Origin: Calditrichales bacterium MX18-03
GTDB lineage: Bacteria; Bacillota; Clostridia; Lutisporales; Lutisporaceae
Direction of reading: 5' to 3'
DNA: 64,000 nucleotides
NCBI GenBank assembly: GCA_021083345.1
Contig: JAJGRE010000002.1
Span: 868,001-932,000 of the forward strand
Shown here: positions 19,457-27,904 of the stretch, piece by piece
Position numbering within the stretch: position 1 is the stretch's first letter
How the letters are laid out: each line of letters starts with the position of its first letter
Made by a program: the position numbers and the translations under genes
Notes under the pieces: generated by a model
Told to the model about the DNA's origin: nothing
Seen by the model: only the letters and a program-made list of their open reading frames with translations
Databases searched by the model: none

Positions 19457-20050
19457 CTATTGTGTTTGCATATATTTCTTGTACATCTCTTGTATCTTCT
19501 GAATTTCTTCCTCTGTAAACCTTTCAAAAACCAGCTTCTTGGCCGCTTCCTTCTCTTCTTTTGTAATGCCGCCTCCGGCCATCTTCGTCAAGTTGTCAAT
19601 ATCCTGCTTTGAGAGCTTCCTCAAAATAAGGGTAGCGATCGCTACCTTATCTGCAGCTGTTACGCTTTTCTGAATGTCCGCAAGCTTCTCCTTTGATATC
19701 TGTGGCACAGGTGTCGGCTTCGCCGTCGGCTTGGCTGTGGGCTTGGCTGTAGGCTTGGCCGCTGGCTGAGTCGTAGGCTGTTGTGTTCCCGTGCTGCCCT
19801 CTATAGGGGTCGGGGCCGCTGAAGGACTCTGCTCCGTTATTGGCACTGGCTCTATTGAAAGCTCAGTGTCAGAAGGTTGCTCCTCTAGATCAGGAAGCAG
19901 GAAATCGCCTTGCTCCTCAATGGCTGATATCTGTTTCTCAATAATATAAGCAAAAATCCTGTCTCCTACTTGATATAAGCCAAAGGTTGCAAGTCCTACA
20001 AGCAAGACGTTGACTATCACGATCCCGATTATTATCCTTCTAACCTTCAT
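19457..20050 (-). CDS. Membrane-anchored protein with Pro/Thr-rich linker, unknown function
   Basis: I do not recognise this family. From the ATG at 20050, preceded by a strong GGAGGAG site, it has about 197 residues. One membrane helix (IIIGIVIVNVLLVGLATFGL) is followed by a Pro/Thr/Gln-rich segment with repeated AKPT units near residues 100-120. A charged helical C-terminal domain of about 70 residues contains KLADIQKSVTAADKVAIATL and FTEEEIQKIQEMYKKYMQT. It is the first gene of the polysaccharide operon and lies 29 bases before the Wzz-like gene, so a role in assembly or anchoring is likely but unproven. The AKPT repeats are encoded by a short tandem DNA repeat near 19.7 kb. Confidence 0.7.
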   Translation of the reverse strand: MKVRRIIIGIVIVNVLLVGLATFGLYQVGDRIFAYIIEKQISAIEEQGDFLLPDLEEQPSDTELSIEPVPITEQSPSAAPTPIEGSTGTQQPTTQPAAKPTAKPTAKPTAKPTPVPQISKEKLADIQKSVTAADKVAIATLILRKLSKQDIDNLTKMAGGGITKEEKEAAKKLVFERFTEEEIQKIQEMYKKYMQTQ

Positions 20051-20136
20051 AAGACTCCTCCAAAACATACCAAATAAATCAAATTTAGTCATTTTTATCC
20101 ATACGTATCGCTAAAGAGAACTTTTTTGACACTACT

Positions 20137-20165
20137 ATTATACCTTTATATGACAGGTTTGTCCA
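20137..20165 (-). promoter_or_regulatory. Probable sigma-A promoter of the polysaccharide operon
   Basis: On the minus strand TGGACA (20165-20160) is separated by 17 bases from a consensus TATAAT (20142-20137). It lies about 85 bases upstream of the first operon gene. It could serve everything from the small membrane protein to the flippase, since genes are closely spaced and no strong terminator was seen between them. Confidence 0.65.
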
Positions 20166-20228
20166 TGTTTCGTAAGAATTTGCCACTATGTGAGTTTTGG
20201 GAAGAATGTATATTAGCGGTAACAAAAA

Positions 20229-20246
20229 GGGATACTTGCGTATCCC
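20229..20246 (-). terminator. Intrinsic terminator of the SLH protein gene
   Basis: GGGATAC and GTATCCC form a perfect 7-base stem around a 4-base loop. Read on the minus strand the stem is followed by TTTTTGTT. It lies 27 bases after the stop codon of the SLH gene and separates it from the polysaccharide operon promoter. Confidence 0.8.
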
Positions 20247-20272
20247 TGTCGTGCTGCTCTCTAGCGCTTATT

Positions 20273-22159
20273 CTATTGTAGATCAATCAGCCTTTTCAGC
20301 ATCGTGATGGCCTCTGCCCGCTGGGCATTCTCCAATGGTGCGAAGCTTTTTTTCTCCCTGCCTGTAATGATGCCATAGCGATACGTAAGCTCTGCACTAT
20401 CCTTTGCCCATTGTGCAATGGACTTCGCATCGGAGAAATCATTCTGACCGGCTGTAATCTCTGTGCCTTCGAATTCCTTTTGATCCAGCTTCATATACTT
20501 CAGGGCTCTGGCCATCATCACTGCCATTTCCTGCCTGGTGATCAGCCTTTCAGGACTAAAGTTCCCCTCTGACCCTAGTATCAGGCCTTCCTTGCTGGCG
20601 ATGGATATCTCTTTGTAATAGGGTGATGCTTTTGATACATCCTTGAAGCTGGACTCAGCTGCAAGCTCACTTATATTCATGGCCCTGACAAGCCATACCG
20701 CGAAGTCTTGCCGGGTAATCTTTTCTGAAGGTCTGAACGTCTGTCCGTCCTGGACTGTGAATACATGCCGTGATGCCATATGCTCTATGGTATCCTTTGC
20801 CCAAGTACTATTAATATCGGTAAAGGTCCTATTATATTCAAAAACCGCATATTTGCTGAAGTGGGAGGTCTCGACGGTGATCTTGTCTGATGCCTTATCA
20901 ACTTTGCCGCCGACATATTTCCATGCCTTGACCTTTTCATCATAGTAATATACGCCTAATGCGTTTTTGTTGACCTTCTTACTATCGAAAGCAAAGCTTA
21001 AGCGCACTTTCTCTTTGAACTGCCCTATCTGGCTGCTGCTTTCTTTCGAATCGCTTGTAGTGGTTAAAGTCAGGTCATAGACATTTCCGACCAGCTTCAT
21101 GCCAGAAGTGTTGCGGCTGACCAGTTCCTGAGCCATCGTACTTTCCAGCGGCTTTGATCTGAAGGATATCCCTTTTGCCAAATCGGATTGAACATTGGTT
21201 ATAGGCATTTGCAAATCTATATTGTAGGACAGTATGTTCAGGCTGATTTTCTCTTCAACAGCTTTTTTTACAGAAGCCGGAGTCATATTGAGGATAAATT
21301 CCTTATCCCTGTGCCTTTCCTCCTGAGGAATTCTGATCTCCACTTCCTTGTCAATGGCGGCGATCAATTCAGGCTGGTTCATATCCAGGAGCTCTTTTGC
21401 AAGCTTGTCTGCAGTGCTCATAATCTCATTTACTTTGTTGTTGAATGCCCCTTCATCAACGCTTACACTCAGCGCACCTTCTTTTTCCATGACTACCAGG
21501 CTGGAGCCGGGCAAAGCCGATACCTTCTCCATGGTTTCAATTACTTTTTTGCTGCTTTGTTCCTTAGAGACAGCGGGACTCCCAGAGACTGCGCCTGCCA
21601 GACCTAAGATATCACTGAGGAGCTTGTTGAAATCCAATTCCTGCGCGACCGGTGGCTGTGTTGGTGTCGGTGGTGATGGCGTTGGCGGCTGTGAAACTAA
21701 AGGTGCCTCTGTAGGTGTCGGTGCCGGAGTACTATTCTGTTCTTCTGATTCCTCTGAAGCCATCTCCTTGTCTAAAATTCTGTATTTGTTCATGTAGGCA
21801 ATGATCTGGCTTTTTTCGGATTCATCCGCCAAATTGTTGATATCCCCTACTAGCGACTCAATCTTATCCTTATATCCCGGCTTATCATACTTGACTTCTG
21901 CCTCTTCAAGCAATTCAAGAGCGCTGTCCTGAATGGTCAGGTTGTTGTCGTCATCCACAGACATGATATTGACATCAAACCATGCCTTGTGATATTTGTT
22001 AAACGAACGTATATTGGCCATGTTATCTTTCAGCGCTTCCATTATCTCGTCCGCCGTATAGTCACCGTCAGAAGCATACACGCCTATTACCGGCATGCTG
22101 CCAATAATCATAACCACTGCTAAAATATAAGCTATCATTTTTTTCATGCAACTAAACAT
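20273..22159 (-). CDS. SLH-domain cell-surface protein with Pro-rich linker
   Basis: This exported protein of about 628 residues starts with a signal peptide (KKMIAYILAVVMIIGSMPVI, cleavage near VYASDG). An N-terminal helical region and a Pro/Thr linker (about 145-175) follow. The middle domain ends in DKITVETSHFSKYAVFEYNR, and three S-layer homology domains occupy the last 190 residues (starting FTDINSTWAKDTIEHMASRH, then FKDVSKASPYYKEISIASKE, then FSDAKSIAQWAKDSAELTYR). SLH domains bind pyruvylated secondary cell-wall polymer. The middle domain and SLH arrangement match the stalk protein encoded at 27.9-30.5 kb, so the two are probably paralogues. ATG at 22159 and GTG at 22162 are both possible starts after a GGGGGG site. 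Confidence 0.9.
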   Translation of the reverse strand: MFSCMKKMIAYILAVVMIIGSMPVIGVYASDGDYTADEIMEALKDNMANIRSFNKYHKAWFDVNIMSVDDDNNLTIQDSALELLEEAEVKYDKPGYKDKIESLVGDINNLADESEKSQIIAYMNKYRILDKEMASEESEEQNSTPAPTPTEAPLVSQPPTPSPPTPTQPPVAQELDFNKLLSDILGLAGAVSGSPAVSKEQSSKKVIETMEKVSALPGSSLVVMEKEGALSVSVDEGAFNNKVNEIMSTADKLAKELLDMNQPELIAAIDKEVEIRIPQEERHRDKEFILNMTPASVKKAVEEKISLNILSYNIDLQMPITNVQSDLAKGISFRSKPLESTMAQELVSRNTSGMKLVGNVYDLTLTTTSDSKESSSQIGQFKEKVRLSFAFDSKKVNKNALGVYYYDEKVKAWKYVGGKVDKASDKITVETSHFSKYAVFEYNRTFTDINSTWAKDTIEHMASRHVFTVQDGQTFRPSEKITRQDFAVWLVRAMNISELAAESSFKDVSKASPYYKEISIASKEGLILGSEGNFSPERLITRQEMAVMMARALKYMKLDQKEFEGTEITAGQNDFSDAKSIAQWAKDSAELTYRYGIITGREKKSFAPLENAQRAEAITMLKRLIDLQ

Positions 22160-22208
22160 CACAATAACCCCCCATAACTCAAAAGAAAATCCTGCTGCTT
22201 TCTTTCCT

Positions 22209-22238
22209 ATTATATCTATTCTAATAGATAAATGTCGA
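22209..22238 (-). promoter_or_regulatory. Probable sigma-A promoter of the SLH protein gene
   Basis: On the minus strand TCGACA (22238-22233) and TATAAT (22214-22209) are 18 bases apart, about 50 bases before the SLH gene start. Confidence 0.55.
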
Positions 22239-22298
22239 TATTACAATCATTTTCCCAAAATCAGAATTGTCAAATAAATCCGGTTCTCGTGGACATTC

Positions 22299-23645
22299 CT
22301 AGGATGCAGGGGGTGCAGCACTGAAGTACATATCCTTAAGATACTGCAAATCATCTGAATCGATTACCTGGTCGTAGTCCAAATCAGCTTGCTTAATCTG
22401 CTCCCAATCAGCTGCACCTTCAGCTTTTCCGTAATACTGTGCTATAAAGATCAGATCGTCGATATTGATCACCCAGTCACCGTTCATGTCTCCATACATC
22501 GGTGCCAGGCTCAAGTGCGTATAAATACGGCCTACCAACTGGTTCTCATCATAGATATAGACATTGTATTCGCTGAATTCTCCATCGACCGGCAGAGGGA
22601 AGCCTCCATCCACGTGCATTTTGACCTGGTTGCTGCCTGCCGGAGCAAATGTAACCGTTTTGTTCTGATTAACTGACCCGGTTTCAAAGTCAGTCATGTA
22701 TACAACACCAGTCAACCTATCAGCAATCGCACCAATACCTGGTTCGAAAATATCCATATCCTGATTACAATTAGTGGGGTTCAGCATATGCGGGTATGCC
22801 ATCAGCATTTTGGGCGATATATTGGATGTATTATGGTAAATATCACCGCTCAGATCCTGATCGTCGTATCCAGGTATCACGAGCTTGATCTGGACGGCAT
22901 CCTGGACGGAGTCGAAAAAATATCCACCGAAGCTGTCGGATGTGACATTCAGCGCTTCCCTGCCAGCGTTCTCGTAATATGCGTACAGGGTTCCATTTGT
23001 CAGTGGATTACCAAGCCAGAAGTCATGAAGGTATATGACATGCTGCTTGTCCGTAAATGTAAAATAGGTGATGTCATTGTAGCCGTAATATCCATATTCC
23101 ACCGGCCCATAGCCGTCTGACATTGAAACACAAGCCAACCGGGGATCAGCCTGATACTGCTCAGGCGTAATCAATTGTACCGGGAAAGTGCCTTCAGCCT
23201 TGGGATCAAATCTCAGTTCAGCCAATACTCCATACTCAGAGTCCGTCACAATGCTGCCGCTGAATGTGACTTGCGCCTGCTTCCAGCCAGACTTTCCGAC
23301 TATATCCGATATATTGAGCGTCCTGGTAATACCCTCTATTTCAGGATCCCAGAAGACCGGGTCATATACGATGTCAGAGGGATATGCAATCTTGAATTCA
23401 GCATTACTAAGGTTTGCATCGGTAATGCCCAGCCTCAGCTTCATATACCCTTCCATTCCTATTCTGGAATTGCTGGAATAGGAAAAGTCATCGGGCAATT
23501 TTTCTATCGTGTCAATCCACGCATTTGGTGTCTGCAGCTGCTCAGGTTCCTCTGCGTACGCATTCAAAGCTGGGATGAAAGCAATCAGCAGAACCGCTAT
23601 GAGAAAACAAAGCTTTTTCAGTACCGTTGGTTTATTACCGGTCAT
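22299..23645 (-). CDS. Secreted dockerin-containing protein
   Basis: This exported protein of about 448 residues has a signal peptide (VLKKLCFLIAVLLIAFIPAL, cleavage near NAYAEE). A beta-rich region of about 340 residues follows that I cannot assign with confidence; its start (about residues 25-160 of the mature part) has cohesin-like spacing with LSNAEFKIAYPSDIVYDPVF. A C-terminal type-I-like dockerin ends the protein. Its two calcium-loop repeats are GDMNGDWVINIDDLIFIAQY and DLDYDQVIDSDDLQYLKDMY, with Asp/Asn at the metal positions. The protein should dock to a cohesin, several of which are encoded 8-20 kb upstream. Start chosen at the ATG at 23645 after GGTGG; earlier in-frame ATGs exist. 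No catalytic domain recognised. Confidence 0.8.
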   Translation of the reverse strand: MTGNKPTVLKKLCFLIAVLLIAFIPALNAYAEEPEQLQTPNAWIDTIEKLPDDFSYSSNSRIGMEGYMKLRLGITDANLSNAEFKIAYPSDIVYDPVFWDPEIEGITRTLNISDIVGKSGWKQAQVTFSGSIVTDSEYGVLAELRFDPKAEGTFPVQLITPEQYQADPRLACVSMSDGYGPVEYGYYGYNDITYFTFTDKQHVIYLHDFWLGNPLTNGTLYAYYENAGREALNVTSDSFGGYFFDSVQDAVQIKLVIPGYDDQDLSGDIYHNTSNISPKMLMAYPHMLNPTNCNQDMDIFEPGIGAIADRLTGVVYMTDFETGSVNQNKTVTFAPAGSNQVKMHVDGGFPLPVDGEFSEYNVYIYDENQLVGRIYTHLSLAPMYGDMNGDWVINIDDLIFIAQYYGKAEGAADWEQIKQADLDYDQVIDSDDLQYLKDMYFSAAPPAS

Positions 23646-23701
23646 TTTTTCCACCATCCTCATATTAGTATCCATGCAGACGTATGACATGTTATAAACT
23701 A

Positions 23702-23730
23702 ATTATACAATATTCTGACATTTTATCCAA
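23702..23730 (-). promoter_or_regulatory. Probable sigma-A promoter of the dockerin protein gene
   Basis: On the minus strand TTGGAT (23730-23725) and TATAAT (23707-23702) are 17 bases apart, about 55 bases before the chosen start. It lies just downstream of the terminator of the kinase operon, so the dockerin gene is probably a separate unit. Confidence 0.65.
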
Positions 23731-23769
23731 GTATGTCTATCAATGTCTAATTCATGAGAAAAAAGTAAA

Positions 23770-23795
23770 ACAGCGAAGCTTATGCGCTCCGCTGT
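23770..23795 (-). terminator. Terminator overlapping the stop codon of the CPBP gene
   Basis: On the minus strand ACAGCGGAGC and GCTTCGCTGT form a 10-base stem (one G-U pair) around GCATAA, followed by TTTACTTTTTT. The loop contains the TAA stop codon of the CPBP protease gene. It ends the kinase / response-regulator / protease operon. Confidence 0.75.
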
Positions 23796-24730
23796 GCCAT
23801 ATTACCTCTACCCAAATAAACCTTCGTGGCCACCAGCATCAGGATCAATGAACCTGTAACCAGTAATCCCCCTTCAGGACCAAACTGACCGCCGGTCAGA
23901 AGCTTGCTGCCATTTACCGTTGAGACCAGTATTCCTTTGGACACATCCCCGCTGATCGGAAGCCCCATAACGGAGCCCTGCATAAAATTCCAGCTGAAAT
24001 GTGCCCCGGTGATCAGCCAGAGATCGCTTGTATGGTAATAATACAAGCCATATATCCATCCGATAATAAAAATATTGAGAAGCCCCAGCGCTGAGGTCTG
24101 AAACGCATTAATAAAATCAATTCCGGGGTTCATCAGGTGAAGTGCAGAAAAAATCAACGAAGATAACAGAATAGCTTTCCACGGCTTCCAGCCACCCAGG
24201 TTTTTGATCAGGTACGCCCTGTTCAAAAGCTCCTCCTGAAAGCCCACCAGCAGCAGCAGGATACAGTCATATACAATCGCAATGCCCAGTCCATTGTCGG
24301 AAGGGTTCACCTGCCAGTAGAAGCCTTCGAGCCGGACTGATCCGATCACCAGGCAGGCCACATAGGGTATCAGCATAAAGAATGCCGCTGCCGCTGCCCC
24401 AACGAAAAATCTCCTTACGGCACCCATACCGCCTTTCAGCCCCAGCTCAGAAAGCCTGAACTTGTCTATGTATTTTGCAAAAAGCATGATGATCAGGATG
24501 AACGCTACCTCAAATTGTATATCCATCAGTCCGATTTCATACAGGCTGTCCAACATATAGTCAAAACCGAAGTGATTGCCTGTTTTTGCTTCAAAAAAGA
24601 GCTGCATGCCATAGATGGAAACATAACCGAATATGGAAAAGTAAAAAAAGTAACTAAGCAGCATGATCAACGGATATTTCAGGATCAATCTGAGCCGGTT
24701 GTATCTGTTCAAGAATATTCTTCTCAGCAT
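23780..24730 (-). CDS. CPBP-family intramembrane metalloprotease
   Basis: This 316-residue membrane protein has about eight hydrophobic segments and the motifs of CPBP (CAAX protease and bacteriocin-processing, Abi) proteases. They are EELLNRAYLI (the EExxxR motif), FSALHLMNPG (FxxxH) and GAHFSWNFMQG (HxxxN). These residues form the glutamate/histidine active site in the membrane. Bacterial members act in peptide maturation, immunity or protein processing; the substrate here is unknown. The ATG at 24730 immediately follows the response-regulator stop codon, with GGAGG inside that gene's end, so translation is coupled. The operon with a sensor kinase and an HD-GYP regulator suggests proteolysis as part of a surface or stress response, as inference. 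Confidence 0.88.
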   Translation of the reverse strand: MLRRIFLNRYNRLRLILKYPLIMLLSYFFYFSIFGYVSIYGMQLFFEAKTGNHFGFDYMLDSLYEIGLMDIQFEVAFILIIMLFAKYIDKFRLSELGLKGGMGAVRRFFVGAAAAAFFMLIPYVACLVIGSVRLEGFYWQVNPSDNGLGIAIVYDCILLLLVGFQEELLNRAYLIKNLGGWKPWKAILLSSLIFSALHLMNPGIDFINAFQTSALGLLNIFIIGWIYGLYYYHTSDLWLITGAHFSWNFMQGSVMGLPISGDVSKGILVSTVNGSKLLTGGQFGPEGGLLVTGSLILMLVATKVYLGRGNMAQRSA

Positions 24731-25780
24731 CTACATATCCTCCAACCGGTTATTTTCGATCAGCTCAAATAGCATTTCCACCAGCGCCTTGTCCAGGCTG
24801 CCCTTTTCCCCTTCCTCAAACATAATCTCTTTTACCTTAGATAGCTCCATCTTCTTTCTGTATGGGCGATCGGAATACAAAGCATCAAAAACATCTGCAA
24901 CCGCTACAATACGTGCTTCCATACTGACTGCATCCCCTTCCAGACCATCCGGGTACCCCTTTCCGTTGGGCTTCTCATGGTGATGCCGTATTATATCGAT
25001 GCATTCACTAAGGCAGTTCAAAGGTTTGCAGATCAGCTCTCCCATGACGGTATGCTTCTGCATTTCCTTGTACTCTTCATCCGTCAGCTTCCCAGGCTTG
25101 TTCAGGATGACTTCATTCACCGCCACCTTGCCTATGTCATGGATAATTCCTGCTATTTCAAGGGTCTGCAGCTTCTCTCCGCTCATTCCCAGGTTTTCTC
25201 CCAGGGCTTTGCTGATGTTGCCGACGCGCCTGGTATGACCGTCGGTATAGCTGTCCTTGGCCTCAATAACATTGGCCAGAGAAATGATCAGGTTCTGGAC
25301 GTTGTCCACTTCCTTCTGAAAATCCAGCTTCAGCAGGTCATAAAGCCTCAATATCTCGTTATTGGATTTTTCCAGCTCGATTACCTTCTGCTGCAATTGA
25401 TCTGTCAGGCTCTTTTTCTCCAGTCCGTTCTGCAGGATCTTGATCAGGCTTTGATTGTCCCAGGGCTTTTCAAGATAGTAATACAGCCCCACTTCGTTAA
25501 TGCTTTTTATTGCATTTTCCTTGTCTGCATAACCTGTCAGCAGTATTTTGACAGACTCCGGTGCTATCTCCTTCGCTTTTGTAAGGAATTCCAGGCCATT
25601 CATTTCCGGCATCATGAAATCTGAAATAATCATGTCAAAACTGGTCTCTTCCATTCTTTTCAGGGCTGCTTCCGGATTGTTTACAGCAACAACCTCATAC
25701 TTCAGCATAAACTTGATAAGCGTCGCCAGTGTTGTCGTTATCATTGCTTCATCATCTACCAACAATATCGTTCTACCCAT
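24731..25780 (-). CDS. Response regulator with HD-GYP output domain
   Basis: This 349-residue protein has a receiver domain (residues 1-120) with the acidic pair DD at 9-10, phospho-acceptor Asp54 in IISDFMMPEMNG, and Lys in YYLEKPWD. A coiled linker (about 125-165) follows. The HD-GYP domain has DGHTRRVGNISKALG, IIHDIGKVAVNEVILNKPG, HHHEKPNGKGYPDGL and VADVFDALYSDRPYR. HD-GYP domains hydrolyse cyclic di-GMP (some act on cGAMP), and all key motif residues are present. One base separates it from the kinase gene upstream. Phosphorylation by that kinase probably controls second-messenger breakdown. Confidence 0.93.
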   Translation of the reverse strand: MGRTILLVDDEAMITTTLATLIKFMLKYEVVAVNNPEAALKRMEETSFDMIISDFMMPEMNGLEFLTKAKEIAPESVKILLTGYADKENAIKSINEVGLYYYLEKPWDNQSLIKILQNGLEKKSLTDQLQQKVIELEKSNNEILRLYDLLKLDFQKEVDNVQNLIISLANVIEAKDSYTDGHTRRVGNISKALGENLGMSGEKLQTLEIAGIIHDIGKVAVNEVILNKPGKLTDEEYKEMQKHTVMGELICKPLNCLSECIDIIRHHHEKPNGKGYPDGLEGDAVSMEARIVAVADVFDALYSDRPYRKKMELSKVKEIMFEEGEKGSLDKALVEMLFELIENNRLEDM

Positions 25781-25781
25781 A

Positions 25782-27767
25782 CTATACCTCCGATTTATCC
25801 GGTTCTGCCGGAAGCTCCACTATAAACTCAGTGCCTATGCCTACTTCACTGTCTGCCCAAATTCTGCCTTGATGCTTTTCTATTATTTTGTAGCATATAG
25901 AAAGCCCCAGGCCGGTACCGACACCCACACCCTTTGTGGTAAAGCCGGGTTCAAAGATTTTATCCAGGTTTTCTTTTTTGATTCCGGAGCCGGTATCCCT
26001 GATACCGATATATGCCTTTCCATTTTCCAGACGTGTCCTGATGGTGATTACGCCTTCCCCCTTGATCGCCTGGATAGCATTTACGAAGATGTTCAGGAAT
26101 ACCTGGTTCAACTGCTGTGGGAAGCATTTGATCATGGGCAGCTCTGCGTACTCCTTGACAATCTTGATCCTGCCGCCCAACTGGTTGTTGATCAGAATCA
26201 AGGTGTTGTCTATACCCTCATAAATATTGACCTTCTGAAACTCTGCTTCATCAAGCCTTGCGAAATTCTTGAGGCTCTTGACGATTTCCATGATCCGCTC
26301 CAGCGCCATCTTGTTGACTGATATCATGGAGTTTGCACTCTCCTTGTACATCGCAACCGTGTCTGCGCTTTCCGGTGCAACCATCTGAAGCATCATTTCT
26401 TCCATATCGACGTTGGATTTTATTGAGGCCAGGGGCGTGTTGATCTCATGGGCTACACCGGCAACCATTTGACCGATAACAGCCATTTTCTCAGACATGA
26501 TCAGCTGCTGCTGCGTATCCTGCAGCTCTTTATACCGCTTCTCCAATTCAACCCTGTAATCTTCCAGCTTTATGTTCTTATCATTGATTTCGTTGATAAA
26601 CTCCCTGTATTGCGTAACATTGCTGATTGTAACGACGCTGCCTGTGACATCCCCGTAACGGTTGATCTCAGAACTGATCATAATCTGGTAATAGAGCTTG
26701 GAAGAACCTGTCAATTCTATTTCCGTCCGGAAATCAGCCGTTCCAGTGCTTAGTGCATCCAGAATCCTTTCTTTTGTGACGTACCCGTTTTCAATGTGTT
26801 CCTCCAAAATATCCAGATAAGACCTGAAATTCTTGCCGATTTCGATTTCGAACAGCGTGTCGAACATTTTCTCCGATACCGGATTGATGTTCTTTATGAC
26901 CCCTTGGGAGTCCAGTATCAAAATCCCCTCCTGCATATCGTGTATAACATTTTTTATATTCTCACTGTTAAAGGAGATAAAAGTCCTGAAAGCCGAGATT
27001 CTCTCAAGGATGGGGAATATGAGTATGCCGGACACGATGACCAGCCATATGAGAAAGTATAGATAGTCTCCTGCACCCAGTAAGCCTGTTCCCGGCGTCT
27101 GTGACATGGACCAATTGTTAAAAAGAAAGATAATGGCAACGTTGCTGAACATAACGGCAAACAATGCCTGCCACAGGTCATAGCGGATAATCCATCCGTA
27201 TTCCTGCTCTATGAGCTTCAGCAGAGGCTTGTCCGTTCTGCCCTCCCTGAAATATTTGAATGCGACAGTCAGGAAGGTGTAAAGCAGATAGTTGACCAGA
27301 CTTACCATAAGGATCAGCAAAAAATTCTGAGGGAAGTTGATTTCACCCGGCTTGCCGCCCAGCTGAAAAAACAGCCGCGCCATAATCGCCGTAGGGATCA
27401 CTTCAACAGACATCCGGTATAGGATGTCCCATATATCGAAGCGGCTTTCCCGTACGGCATTGATGATCAGATATATGGTCATGCCGGTAACGGAGATAAG
27501 GATCGCTGCTGCTGCCGGCAAGCTTAATAGCGAGATGAGCAGAATGGATAGGGTAAACCTGTACTTTTTTTCATAGCCGTTATCTGTGATTGAGATTTCG
27601 TTCAGTGCAAAAAAGATGAAGATAAAGGTCAGAATCGTTGAGATCAATAGGGTCCTGAAGTCATTTGCAACAATCTGTACGATTTCTCCGAACCCGATGC
27701 AAAGCTGTACTATTACAAGCATCGCAGCAAACAGGATAAGGCTCTTTAAGTTTTTGCTGCCTTCCAC
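25782..27767 (-). CDS. Multi-pass membrane sensor histidine kinase with PAS domain
   Basis: This 661-residue kinase has about eight N-terminal membrane helices (residues 8-265), a possible 7TM-type sensor. A PAS domain (about 275-390, VIHDMQEGILILDSQGVIKN) and a coiled coil with QQQLIMSEKMAVIGQMVAGV follow. The HisKA dimerisation domain has phospho-acceptor His near residue 440 in HEINTPLASI, and the C-terminal ATPase domain has NIFVNAIQAIKGEG, RDTGSGIKKENLDKIFEPGF and GVGTGLGLSICYKI. Ligand unknown. The start is the GTG at 27767, 5 bases after GGGGGTG. It is the first gene of a three-gene operon with the HD-GYP regulator and the CPBP protease, flanked by surface-protein genes. Confidence 0.93.
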   Translation of the reverse strand: MEGSKNLKSLILFAAMLVIVQLCIGFGEIVQIVANDFRTLLISTILTFIFIFFALNEISITDNGYEKKYRFTLSILLISLLSLPAAAAILISVTGMTIYLIINAVRESRFDIWDILYRMSVEVIPTAIMARLFFQLGGKPGEINFPQNFLLILMVSLVNYLLYTFLTVAFKYFREGRTDKPLLKLIEQEYGWIIRYDLWQALFAVMFSNVAIIFLFNNWSMSQTPGTGLLGAGDYLYFLIWLVIVSGILIFPILERISAFRTFISFNSENIKNVIHDMQEGILILDSQGVIKNINPVSEKMFDTLFEIEIGKNFRSYLDILEEHIENGYVTKERILDALSTGTADFRTEIELTGSSKLYYQIMISSEINRYGDVTGSVVTISNVTQYREFINEINDKNIKLEDYRVELEKRYKELQDTQQQLIMSEKMAVIGQMVAGVAHEINTPLASIKSNVDMEEMMLQMVAPESADTVAMYKESANSMISVNKMALERIMEIVKSLKNFARLDEAEFQKVNIYEGIDNTLILINNQLGGRIKIVKEYAELPMIKCFPQQLNQVFLNIFVNAIQAIKGEGVITIRTRLENGKAYIGIRDTGSGIKKENLDKIFEPGFTTKGVGVGTGLGLSICYKIIEKHQGRIWADSEVGIGTEFIVELPAEPDKSEV

Positions 27768-27818
27768 ATAAACACCCCCTATTTTTGTGACTTTCGCGCT
27801 TATTTTCCATTTTTCGTG

Positions 27819-27859
27819 CTATCTCCATTTTAAACGCTGTCAGCTTTTTACACAAGTTA
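27819..27859 (-). promoter_or_regulatory. Possible promoter of the kinase operon
   Basis: On the minus strand a TTGTGT hexamer lies 17 bases before TAAAAT, about 55 bases upstream of the kinase GTG start and just downstream of the preceding operon's terminator. The hexamers match consensus moderately. Confidence 0.4.
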
Positions 27860-27873
27860 AATGATGAAAAAAA

Positions 27874-27891
27874 GGGACCCTTGCGGGTCCC
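27874..27891 (-). terminator. Intrinsic terminator of the cohesin/SLH operon
   Basis: GGGACCC and GGGTCCC pair in a perfect 7-base stem around a 4-base loop; on the minus strand seven T residues follow. It sits 13 bases past the stop codon of the SLH stalk gene and ends the four-gene operon that starts near 43.3 kb. Confidence 0.88.
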
Positions 27892-27904
27892 TGCTTTAGG
27901 TAAT

